DNA of 20,484 nucleotides from a virus. A program made the translations under genes and the position numbers. Below, piece by piece: positions 1 through 5,147 of this stretch. The stretch lies in IMG/VR virus record IMGVR_UViG_3300025647_000352, positions 1 to 20,484 of that record; one strand, 5' to 3'. A model generated the notes under the pieces. The model worked only from the letters and a program-made list of their open reading frames with translations. It did not search any database and was not told where the DNA came from. Every line of letters begins with the position of its first letter. The stretch's first letter is position 1.

Positions 1-479
1 CAGATTTGAAAGTGAGGTAACTTAGCACCCCAAAGGTCAGCATCCCTAAGGTTGGCACCCCCAAGGTAAGCATACCTAAGGTTAGCACCCATAAGGTTAG
101 CATCCCTAAGGTCAGCACCCCTAAGGTCAGCACCCCTAAGGTCAGCATTCCTAAGGTTAGCATCCCTAAGGTTAGCACCCTTAAGGTTAACACCCTCAAG
201 GTAAGCACCCTTAAGGTCAGCACCCTCAAGGTAAGCACCCCCAAGGTTAGCACCCACAAGGTTAGCATACATAAGGTTAGCACCCTTAAGGTCAGCACCC
301 CTAAGGTCAGCATCCCTAAGGTAAGCACCCTTAAGGTCAGCATCCTCAAGGTTAGCACCCTTAAGGTCAGCATCCTCAAGGTTAGCACCCACAAGGTAAG
401 CACCCTTAAGGTCAGCATCCTTAAGGTTAGCACCCTCAAGGTTAGCATAGGGTTTTATTTTGTATCCGTTGATTACCAT
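1..479 (-). CDS. Pentapeptide-repeat protein, C-terminus beyond the left edge
   Basis: Read leftward from the ATG at 479-477 the frame stays open to the window edge (159 codons). After an 11-residue lead (MVINGYKIKPY) it encodes 29 consecutive five-residue units of the A(D/N/Y)LXX type, such as ANLEG and ADLKG. This is the pentapeptide-repeat signature, which folds as a right-handed beta-helix. Every unit is exactly 15 bases, so the phase is never lost. The last unit becomes AKLPH and is followed by FQI, where the array seems to end; phage proteins of this kind often go on into a DUF5758-like domain, which would lie outside the window. A purine-rich ribosome site (AGAAGGA) sits just upstream of the ATG. 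It is last in a leftward set with the genes at 503-631 and 717-1265. Function is unknown: known family members include gyrase-binding DNA mimics (Qnr, MfpA), but nothing here shows that role. Confidence 0.88.
   Translation of the reverse strand, partial: MVINGYKIKPYANLEGANLKDADLKGAYLVGANLEDADLKGANLEDADLKGAYLRDADLRGADLKGANLMYANLVGANLGGAYLEGADLKGAYLEGVNLKGANLRDANLRNADLRGADLRGADLRDANLMGANLRYAYLGGANLRDADLWGAKLPHFQI
12..446 (-). repeat. 29 tandem 15-base units coding for pentapeptides
   Basis: An imperfect 15-base unit, on the plus strand close to AAGGTTAGCACCCTT, is repeated 29 times without one insertion or deletion. On the minus strand the unit reads GCT-RAC/TAC-CTT-NNN-GRT. The GCT and CTT codons (Ala and Leu, the inward-facing residues of the helix) are almost invariant, while the remaining codons vary. 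Variation that follows codon positions shows selection on the protein rather than a structural DNA satellite. Confidence 0.93.
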
Positions 480-502
480 CAGCTATCCTTCTCTCTCTGA
501 GT

Positions 503-631
503 TTACTTCTCGACCGACACAGCAGGGTTACAGAAACCCTTGGTCCCGGACACGCGGTGATACGACTTGCGCACCATTGCCACCAACTCAGGGTCAGCAC
601 CTTTGGTCACGATGATTTTGATTGCAGGCAT
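503..631 (-). CDS. Small hypothetical protein, 42 aa
   Basis: The start at 631 is chosen because a strong ribosome site (AGGAGAG) lies just upstream; the same frame is open further upstream but without such a site. The product, MPAIKIIVTKGADPELVAMV followed by RKSYHRVSGTKGFCNPAVSVEK, is short and basic with no membrane segment. I do not recognise a family. It lies between two other leftward genes, 24 bases before the pentapeptide-repeat start and 85 bases after the stop of the 182-residue gene, so the three are probably co-transcribed. Confidence 0.7.
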   Translation of the reverse strand: MPAIKIIVTKGADPELVAMVRKSYHRVSGTKGFCNPAVSVEK

Positions 632-668
632 GATATCTCTCCTGTATAAGTGCTTGATTGCACAGGAA

Positions 669-697
669 TACCCCCTCAGAGCGATCCTAAGGGGGTA
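669..697 (-). other. Intergenic hairpin between leftward genes
   Basis: A perfect 8-base inverted repeat, TACCCCCT (669-676) and AGGGGGTA (690-697), encloses a 13-base loop in the gap between the 182-residue gene and the 42-residue gene. No T-run follows it in either direction, so it is not a standard intrinsic terminator. An RNA processing site or mRNA-stabilising hairpin is possible. The role is inferred. Confidence 0.5.
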
Positions 698-716
698 CAA
701 GGTGTCATCAACTAAC

Positions 717-1265
717 TTAGTGGGCCGTAGCTTCCTTGCGAGCCTTAGCAGCTTCCACCGCAGTGACAACCGCACGCAGCAATTCCCCGTCGATATCATC
801 CTCAACCCCATCCTTCGGGGCAGACAGACGCTTCTTGGCCTTCTCGATATCTTTCAGCAGGTCATCAAGAAGATTGATCGACTTTACTTCTGCTGGCTTC
901 TTGCATTCCCAGAAAGGCTTGTCCCGCAAAGACATGAAAGCCTTGCCCATCATCTTGTCATCGACATGGGCGTAGAAAGCCTTTGTTTCCTCAGAAAACT
1001 TCAGCGGTGACATGAGTTGGACCCATGCACCAACAGCGGACTTGTGATACCCAGAAGCAAGAACAAGAGAGTTGATTTTCTCGACAACAACACCTTGAAC
1101 CGCTTGATCACCGGGATTGTCATGCCAATGTTTGAAGATACATACGCCAAGGTTATGGATTTTCTGCTGCAACTTTTGACCATCCGAGACAATGACACCA
1201 ATCACAGTGTCAACGTCCTTGAAGTCATAGGTGTGCGTAACCTTTGATTTTGTTTTGGTAGTCAT
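717..1265 (-). CDS. Hypothetical phage protein, 182 aa
   Basis: The product begins MTTKTKSKVTHTYDFKDVDT. The start at 1265 is preferred over the ATG at 1280 because a GGGAT element precedes the inner ATG while nothing like a ribosome site precedes the outer one. The protein is soluble and charged. Its middle has aromatic patches (IFKHWHDNPG, AFYAHVDDKMMG) and its C-terminal third is a Lys/Glu/Ala-rich predicted helix or coiled coil ending in EATAH. I do not recognise a family. It is the first gene of the leftward set, about 1 kb from the nearest possible rightward gene, which makes it likely early or accessory. Coding is supported by length, codon pattern and lack of a better frame. Confidence 0.75.
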   Translation of the reverse strand: MTTKTKSKVTHTYDFKDVDTVIGVIVSDGQKLQQKIHNLGVCIFKHWHDNPGDQAVQGVVVEKINSLVLASGYHKSAVGAWVQLMSPLKFSEETKAFYAHVDDKMMGKAFMSLRDKPFWECKKPAEVKSINLLDDLLKDIEKAKKRLSAPKDGVEDDIDGELLRAVVTAVEAAKARKEATAH

Positions 1266-1993
1266 TTTGAAATATCCCATCTGTTGAGTGTCTAACTACT
1301 ATACCCCTAGGGAGGCACAGTAGAAGAACACTCAAAACCCCATTGCTCAAGGCAAAGAACGGGCTGGCCCGTCTTAGGTTCTAAGTGTTCTAAGATATTT
1401 CTTTGATTTTTTAGCAGGTTAATTCTATTCAACCCGACGCGGTAAAGGTGCTATATCTTTCAATATACCCCCGACATATCCATGCCCGCGTTTATAACTA
1501 CAGTGGCGCTCTAAGTATCCAGCAACGGGTTGCCCCTGTTAGGATATTACCTAACCTATGGTTGACTGATACGCATTAGAGACAATTACGCTAGGCGGGA
1601 TCAATCCCGCTCTGTATTCTGTCAATTCAGAACCTAGCACCACTATCCGCCCTATACATTACTCTTTGTGCTATTCCGCGACGATATCCGGCCTAAATCA
1701 TTCCTCTAACAGGTCGAGCCTACTCATTCCCTGTTAGCGTCCAATAGGTTGCTTATCGCCCCTGCACTCTAATCACTGCACGGCCCGCTTGCGTATGTCA
1801 CAACTAGGACCAAGCGGGGTGCCCTAGTAGCGTAGTCGGTAGCGACATCCCTGTAAACTAGGGGGCTTTCCGTTGTGTCATGGTATTTGGGAACCAAGGA
1901 AACCCGTTGTCGTGACTGAGAGATAGCAAGCGGCCCTAGGCATTGCAAGAAGAAAATGACAATAAAGACAATAAAAGCGACAAGTGATTGAAA
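1266..1993. other. Gene-free stretch
   Basis: No convincing coding region or complete tRNA was found here. Short hairpins are visible: ACGGGC-TG-GCCCGT near 1360-1375, and GCGGGA-TCAA-TCCCGC at 1595-1610. CTGTTAG or its complement CTAACAG appears near 1535, 1706 and 1732. The bases at about 1821-1866 start and end with CCCTAG/CTAGGG and contain a D-arm-like segment, but no T-arm. No clear promoter for the leftward genes could be picked out, although it should lie here. Confidence 0.5.
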
Positions 1994-2240
1994 ACACTAG
2001 GTTTTTATTATGTTTTATCCCGTAGAGTGTTATAGTGTAACACTGGGCTGGTCTCAAGAAGTAGTGGAACGCACGTGCGCGTGATAGGATTAACGGGGAG
2101 TGTTTCAAGAGGTGTGGTAAAGATACAACACAGTGTGACATAAAGGTTACGTGATATATATGAGACACTATTGGTGTGGCATAGTGTGACATATATGTAT
2201 CCCTTAGTGTGCATCAGGGTAAACACTAAGCCGACACACT
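1994..2240. repeat. Cluster of AGTGT/ACACT motifs
   Basis: The five-base motif AGTGT or its complement occurs eleven times in 247 bases: 1994, 2026, 2034, 2040, 2099, 2132, 2165, 2183, 2206, 2223 and 2236. Several sit in a longer TTAGTGT or TAGTGTGA context, and some form inverted pairs, for example CTTAGTGT (2203-2210) with ACACTAAG (2223-2230). About half a copy would be expected by chance. The arrangement suggests iterated protein-binding sites in the region between leftward and rightward genes. The role is inferred. Confidence 0.6.
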
Positions 2241-2250
2241 AAGTATCCCA

Positions 2251-2345
2251 TGAACAATGTTCACAGTTTACGCCTAGTTTACATGGTCCAATGGGAAACA
2301 TTGAGCAATTACAAGGAGTTATAGCTTGGGGTTCACGTAAACTGT
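2251..2345. repeat. Palindrome and long-range inverted repeat
   Basis: TGAACA-A-TGTTCA at 2251-2263 is a perfect palindrome with one central base. Directly after it, ACAGTTTACG (2263-2272) is exactly complementary to CGTAAACTGT (2336-2345), enclosing 63 bases. This could fold into a stem that hides the ATG at 2291, or could be operator DNA. The role is inferred. Confidence 0.45.
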
Positions 2346-2518
2346 ACCGTTTAGTGCAGTTGGTTGGTGCTATGAAGGTACGGGGGGTATGGGCCACCGG
2401 GGGTACCTACGTTATTTATATACACACAGTGCCAGCGGGGGGTATTTGTAAACAAGAAGGGCTCCCTAAGGGTACCTACAAGAAGCTTAACCTGCTGGTT
2501 AAACGATTTATGGTGTAA
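2291..2518 (+). CDS. Possible small protein, 75 aa
   Basis: A 75-codon frame begins MGNIEQLQGV and ends in a basic stretch (KGTYKKLNLLVKRFMV). No ribosome site precedes the ATG at 2291, and none precedes the internal ATG at 2369. There is an AAGGAG at 2312-2317, inside the frame, without a suitable in-frame ATG after it. The start also lies inside the 2263-2345 inverted repeat. I do not recognise the product. It may be a real early gene or a chance frame in regulatory DNA. Confidence 0.3.
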   Translation: MGNIEQLQGVIAWGSRKLYRLVQLVGAMKVRGVWATGGTYVIYIHTVPAGGICKQEGLPKGTYKKLNLLVKRFMV

Positions 2519-2520
2519 AA

Positions 2521-2584
2521 GTCTCTATACCTTTGGTTTATACTGGGGGATTGGGGCTAAATGTCTCTATACCTTTAGTTTATA
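2521..2584. repeat. Two-copy 22-base direct repeat
   Basis: The segment GTCTCTATACCTTT-R-GTTTATA occurs at 2521-2542 and again at 2563-2584 with one mismatch, exactly 42 bases apart. That is four turns of B-form DNA, so both copies face the same side of the helix. It lies between the possible 75-residue gene and the promoter at 2701. It could be a regulator-binding site or phage polymerase promoters. No further copy was noticed elsewhere in the window. Confidence 0.6.
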
Positions 2585-2684
2585 GGGGTTGTTATCTGAT
2601 ATCAAAGACCATATAAGTACATTTTAGGAGTTGTAATCAAGAAATAAGGTATAAAGAAGTATAAAAGGTTATGTTTGGTAGAAA

Positions 2685-2870
2685 TACTTAAAGTAACCCC
2701 TTGACAAGCGGGGCTACCAGTGTATAATTATATACTATAAGTATACTGGTAGTATATACCTAGAGTCACTCTTAGTATTTTACTCTTCTATACTTTAATA
2801 TACTCTTAGTATTCCTCTAGGTTCTTATTCTCTTATTACTTATAATACTCTTAGTACGATACTCTAAGTA
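2685..2870. promoter_or_regulatory. Operator-like array of TACT-N3-AGTA dyads
   Basis: Seven 11-base dyads of the form TACT-N3-AGTA occur within 186 bases. They start at 2685 (spacer TAA), 2733 (ATA), 2744 (GGT), 2767 (CTT, first base C), 2801 (CTT), 2846 (CTT) and 2860 (CTA). The first ends five bases before the -35 box of the promoter at 2701. The second and third abut and cover the expected transcription start. The third to fifth are 23 and 34 bases apart, and 2733, 2767 and 2801 are evenly spaced by 34. This is the layout expected of a cooperative DNA-binding regulator. No candidate binding protein is encoded nearby. Confidence 0.7.
2701..2728 (+). promoter_or_regulatory. Consensus sigma70 promoter
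   Basis: TTGACA at 2701-2706 and TATAAT at 2723-2728 are both perfect consensus boxes, 16 bases apart. Transcription would start near 2735 and run into the lysis operon. An imperfect palindrome, ACCAGT...TGGT (2716-2750), covers the -10 box and start, and TACT-N3-AGTA dyads lie on both sides, so tight regulation is likely. Confidence 0.8.
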
Positions 2871-2902
2871 TAGGGCTCCTTTGTGATGTCTCATTTAAGA
2901 GG

Positions 2903-2930
2903 TTGACAACCTTGACCAAGAATATATAAC
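2903..2930 (+). promoter_or_regulatory. Second sigma70 promoter, before the first rightward gene
   Basis: TTGACA at 2903-2908 and TATAAC at 2925-2930 are 16 bases apart, the same spacing as the promoters at 2701 and 14860. The start would fall near 2937, giving a very short leader before the ATG at 2943. Confidence 0.68.
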
Positions 2931-2942
2931 TAGGTTAGAAAC

Positions 2943-3182
2943 ATGTACTACAAAAATGACAATGTAATCGAAGAATTTTATAAAAACCTTTTAGATAAAG
3001 AGAGCCCTGATAGGATTCATATCCCTAGGTCTGATGTCTTCTACGTAAGAGCAGCGATCTACGCCAACACAGGAGTTCAGTATACTCTTGATCACGTAGA
3101 GCGAGCTATGTTAGTGGAAGGACACCTAGAGGCTAGTGATTGCTTTGAACCAAAAAGAATTAGAGAAGAACTGGGGTTCTAA
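2943..3182 (+). CDS. Hypothetical protein, 79 aa
   Basis: This is the first gene of the rightward operon. The product begins MYYKNDNVIEEFYKNLLDKE and has no membrane segment or motif that I recognise. The ribosome site is weak (AGG about 12 bases before the ATG), which fits a very short leader from the promoter at 2903. Its TAA overlaps the ATG of the amidase gene by one base, so the two are probably translationally coupled. A lysis or regulatory role is only suggested by position. Confidence 0.7.
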   Translation: MYYKNDNVIEEFYKNLLDKESPDRIHIPRSDVFYVRAAIYANTGVQYTLDHVERAMLVEGHLEASDCFEPKRIREELGF

Positions 3183-3706
3183 TGAGTGGTGGTAAATTGA
3201 TTAAAGGGCCAATGGAGAGAATTGTCTTACATTGGACAGCCGGGGCAGACGGGGTAAATGACATAGAGTCTGATGCCTATCATTTTATTGTCTCAAGAGA
3301 CGGTACGGTTACTCCAGGGAAGGACCCTGTTGAAGCTAACATCCCGCCCCTAGCTCCTGGTCAATATGCTGCTCACACATGGAACCTCAATAGCTATTCT
3401 ATCGGTATAACACTAGACGCAATGGCAGGGGCCACAGAGCGTCCATTCTCCTGGGGTAGGTACCCTATCACCAAAGTTCAAGTTGATGCCCTGTGCAAGC
3501 TTACAGCGGCTCTGAGCGTACAGTACGGGGTGCCAGTCACCCGAGAGACTATTCTCACACATGCTGAGGTGCAACCAACCCTCGGTGTAAGACAGAGATT
3601 CAAATGGGATATTACTGTACTCCCAGGTATGGAAAAACCAGGAGACCCGGTAGAAGTAGGAGACATTCTACGGGAACAAATTAAAAAGAATCTTAGAGGA
3701 AAATAA
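3182..3706 (+). CDS. Endolysin: N-acetylmuramoyl-L-alanine amidase
   Basis: At 174 residues this is a single-domain Amidase_2/PGRP-type endolysin that would cut the amide bond between MurNAc and the stem peptide at the end of infection. Visible family features are the IVLHWTAG strand with His17, YHFIVSRDG (33-41), AAHTWNLNSYSIGI (63-76), ILTHAEV with His127, and FKWDI with Lys141 and Asp143. His17, His127 and Asp143 match the zinc ligands of the family (T7 lysozyme has Cys in the last position), and Lys141 matches its catalytic lysine. There is no signal peptide, so export needs a holin; a candidate is encoded at 3938. Its stop overlaps the next ATG by one base. Confidence 0.93.
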   Translation: MSGGKLIKGPMERIVLHWTAGADGVNDIESDAYHFIVSRDGTVTPGKDPVEANIPPLAPGQYAAHTWNLNSYSIGITLDAMAGATERPFSWGRYPITKVQVDALCKLTAALSVQYGVPVTRETILTHAEVQPTLGVRQRFKWDITVLPGMEKPGDPVEVGDILREQIKKNLRGK

Positions 3707-3957
3707 TGAGTACCGAACCATGGCACCTAAACAAAAGTATCCCAATCACATTTATCTTCGCTATCGCAGCACAGACCCTAGCACTACTTTGGTTCGTAGC
3801 TACTCTTAGAAATGATGTAGACAACAACACAGCGGCTATTGCTCGTAACGAAGTTAGGATTGCTACGAGTGAAGCTGTAGTACAATCCCAGTCAGTACTT
3901 CTTGGACGTATTGATGAAAACATTAAGCAGATCAAAGATGCCCTTGAGCGCCGTTAA
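3706..3957 (+). CDS. Membrane-anchored coiled-coil protein, 83 aa
   Basis: One N-terminal membrane segment (about residues 12-34, IPITFIFAIAAQTLALLWFV) is followed by a helical, heptad-like periplasmic or cytoplasmic part (LRNDVDNNTAAIARNEVRIA ... LLGRIDENIKQIKDALERR). This is the topology of inner-membrane spanins and of some small phage lysis proteins. It lies between the endolysin and the holin-like gene, so a lysis role is likely. Because the gene at 4035 already looks like a complete unimolecular spanin, this one may be a holin partner or antiholin instead. The exact role is not decided by sequence. Confidence 0.78.
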   Translation: MSTEPWHLNKSIPITFIFAIAAQTLALLWFVATLRNDVDNNTAAIARNEVRIATSEAVVQSQSVLLGRIDENIKQIKDALERR

Positions 3958-4135
3958 GAAAACCTGGAGCAGGGAAACAGCAGGGATACTCCTAGCTGTA
4001 CTATGTTGGACGATCTATCAGGAGAACGTACCCCTTGTTGAAGTTATCATCTGGCCTTTCACTACGTACGCTGCGGTTGCCTACGGTCTTAAGCGCGTTG
4101 ATACTTCTGACAAGTTGTGGACTAAACCCTCTTAG
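3938..4135 (+). CDS. Holin-like protein, 65 aa
   Basis: The start at 3938 (MPLSAVKKTWSRETAGILLA) is preferred over the ATGs at 3902 and 3911. It gives the usual short basic N-terminus and reduces the overlap with the previous gene to 20 bases. Two hydrophobic segments are visible, about residues 15-28 and 34-51, with a charged C-terminal tail. Size, two membrane segments and position next to the endolysin fit a class II-like holin that opens the inner membrane for the amidase. The 3' half of the gene is overlapped in another frame by the lipoprotein gene starting at 4035. Confidence 0.7.
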   Translation: MPLSAVKKTWSRETAGILLAVLCWTIYQENVPLVEVIIWPFTTYAAVAYGLKRVDTSDKLWTKPS

Positions 4136-4394
4136 TCTTCTTACTGGTGGCGGTCCTAACGTGGCTGCTAACGTACAAGCAGGGGCAGAGAACAACCAAG
4201 GTATAAACATCAAGACTGCAGCACCAAGTGTTTCTATTCGCCCTAACGCTAGAGTAGAAACCATTGACCAGTCTTCTACAAAGAACAGTAATACTGACCC
4301 CTGGGTTATCTTGCTCTTAGTACTTGGTTGGATTCTTCCCTCCCCAGGAGAGATGTCCAGATGGGTCAGAAACTTATTCAGGAGAAAGAACTAA
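4035..4394 (+). CDS. Unimolecular-spanin-like lipoprotein, 119 aa
   Basis: The N-terminus carries Arg11 and Arg14, a hydrophobic stretch and the lipobox LLTSC-G with Cys28, predicting an outer-membrane lipoprotein. The C-terminus holds a second membrane segment (about residues 89-104, PWVILLLVLGWILPSP) followed by a basic tail (RWVRNLFRRKN). A lipid anchor at one end and an inner-membrane segment at the other is the T1 gp11 (u-spanin) layout, which joins the two membranes and completes lysis. The start is a TTG at 4035, ten bases after GGAG. No ATG exists in frame before the signal sequence. It overlaps the holin-like gene by about 100 bases in another frame, recalling Rz/Rz1 nesting. The linker between the anchors is low in charge and rich in Asn, Ala and Gly. 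Confidence 0.75.
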   Translation: MLKLSSGLSLRTLRLPTVLSALILLTSCGLNPLSLLTGGGPNVAANVQAGAENNQGINIKTAAPSVSIRPNARVETIDQSSTKNSNTDPWVILLLVLGWILPSPGEMSRWVRNLFRRKN

Positions 4395-4678
4395 TGGTTA
4401 AAGACCCTAGACTAGAAAGAGCCGGAGTATCTGGTTTTAATAAACCTAAGCGGACTCCTGGACACCCTAAGAAGTCTCATGTCGTTGTTGCTAAAGAAGG
4501 TGACAAAGTAAAGACAATCCGCTTCGGGGAGCAAGGAGCCAGTACTGCTGGTAAACCTAAAGCTGGTGAGTCAGATAAGATGAAAAAGAAACGTGCTTCC
4601 TTCAAAGCTAGACACGGAAAGAATATCGCTAAGGGTAAGATGAGTGCGGCTTACTGGGCGGATAAAGCGAAATGGTGA
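4394..4678 (+). CDS. DUF6321-like basic protein, 94 aa
   Basis: Start at 4394 follows a good ribosome site (AGGAGA) and overlaps the spanin stop by one base. The product (MVKDPRLERAGVSGFNKPKR ... ARHGKNIAKGKMSAAYWADKAKW) matches my memory of the DUF6321 family, small Lys/Arg-rich proteins found in many aquatic phages near structural genes. The conserved parts are the N-terminal RLERAGVSGFNKPKRTP, the central SHVVVAKEGDKVKTIRFGEQG and the C-terminal GKMSAAYWA. Function is unknown; nucleic-acid binding or virion association are possibilities given the charge. Confidence 0.82.
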   Translation: MVKDPRLERAGVSGFNKPKRTPGHPKKSHVVVAKEGDKVKTIRFGEQGASTAGKPKAGESDKMKKKRASFKARHGKNIAKGKMSAAYWADKAKW

Positions 4679-4768
4679 AACCTAAATCAAAAGTAAACGA
4701 AGCTGGCAAACAGTTTTGTAGCTCAACCTAAGAAGATCGCTAAGAAAACAGCTAAGTATAGAAAATAG
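4672..4768 (+). pseudogene. Frameshifted remnant of a small basic protein
   Basis: The ATG at 4672 opens a frame (MVKPKSKVNEAGKQFCSSTstop) that ends at 4731. A second frame, open from 4697 to the TAG at 4768, reads TKLANSFVAQPKKIAKKTAK YRK and has no good start of its own. The two halves look like one basic protein split by a one-base shift between about 4690 and 4717, near a TTTT run. The N-terminal KPKSKVNEAG resembles small phage proteins of about 60 residues. It could be a pseudogene, a sequencing error at the T-run, or a programmed shift. Confidence 0.35.
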
Positions 4769-4779
4769 AGGAACATACT

Positions 4780-4905
4780 ATGATGGACACTAAAGGTAAG
4801 ATGAAGAAAGACATGATGAAGAAAGACGGGTACATGAAGGGTGGTATGGTTAAAGGTAAACCTAAAGCTACTAAAGCACCTGCTAAGAAGAAGGTCAAGA
4901 AGTAA
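4780..4905 (+). CDS. Lys/Met-rich small protein, 41 aa
   Basis: The ATG at 4780 follows AGAGGA, and the stop overlaps the next ATG by one base (4905). The product starts MMDTKGKMKKDMMKKDGYMK and ends in GGMVKGKPKATKAPAKKKVKK, so it is extremely basic. It carries a KGGMVKG motif like the (K/E/S)GG(L/I/M)V motifs in the 1065-residue virion protein at 10745. Such short basic peptides are common near structural genes of aquatic podoviruses. Its function is unknown; DNA or scaffold binding is a guess. A possible alternative start is the ATG at 4783. Confidence 0.72.
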   Translation: MMDTKGKMKKDMMKKDGYMKGGMVKGKPKATKAPAKKKVKK

Positions 4906-5144
4906 TGGCAATCACCAGTGTACCAGCTTCTGCTTGGACAGAAGTAGCAACCACATCAGAAAACACTGCATTTCAAAACCGTGGTGGTTCTGTTATGTAT
5001 CTCACAACTGTAACAACAGGAAGCCTGGAACTTAATGACGGTATTGCAGTTCCTGTAAATTCTGTTGCTGTCATTGCTACAGGAAAGACTGTTAGTGTTT
5101 CTTTCCCACAAGGTCCTGGCTCAGTCTTCTATGTAGGTGTTTGA
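4905..5144 (+). CDS. Small beta-rich structural-type protein, 79 aa
   Basis: The product, starting MAITSVPASAWTEVATTSEN, is rich in Thr, Val, Ser and Gly with alternating hydrophobic residues, a beta-sheet-like composition typical of small phage surface or decoration proteins. No family is recognised with certainty. It is coupled to the preceding gene by a TAATG overlap and is followed after three bases by the adhesin-like gene. The base composition is like the lysis operon, unlike the next gene's 3' part. Confidence 0.72.
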   Translation: MAITSVPASAWTEVATTSENTAFQNRGGSVMYLTTVTTGSLELNDGIAVPVNSVAVIATGKTVSVSFPQGPGSVFYVGV

Positions 5145-5147
5145 TTA

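Noticed and set aside
1-446. CRISPR array or structural satellite
   Set aside because: The period is 15 bases with no spacers, and variation follows codon positions of an open minus-strand frame.
567-1010. Plus-strand coding region of 147 codons
   Set aside because: It lies opposite two leftward genes with better ribosome sites and coding patterns, and has no ribosome site of its own.
1562-1590. Promoter starting with TTGACT
   Set aside because: The segment 17 bases further (ATTACG) is a poor -10 box and no supported rightward gene follows for 700 bases.
1594-1611. Terminator at the GCGGGA/TCCCGC hairpin
   Set aside because: No T-run follows in either direction.
1821-1895. tRNA gene
   Set aside because: A D-arm-like stretch and a 5-pair stem with a 7-base loop are present, but the acceptor does not pair, the loop gives an unlikely anticodon context and there is no T-arm.
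1878-2192. Minus-strand 104-codon frame
   Set aside because: The product is rich in His, Cys, Tyr and Ser with no family-like pattern, lacks a ribosome site and covers the AGTGT motif cluster.
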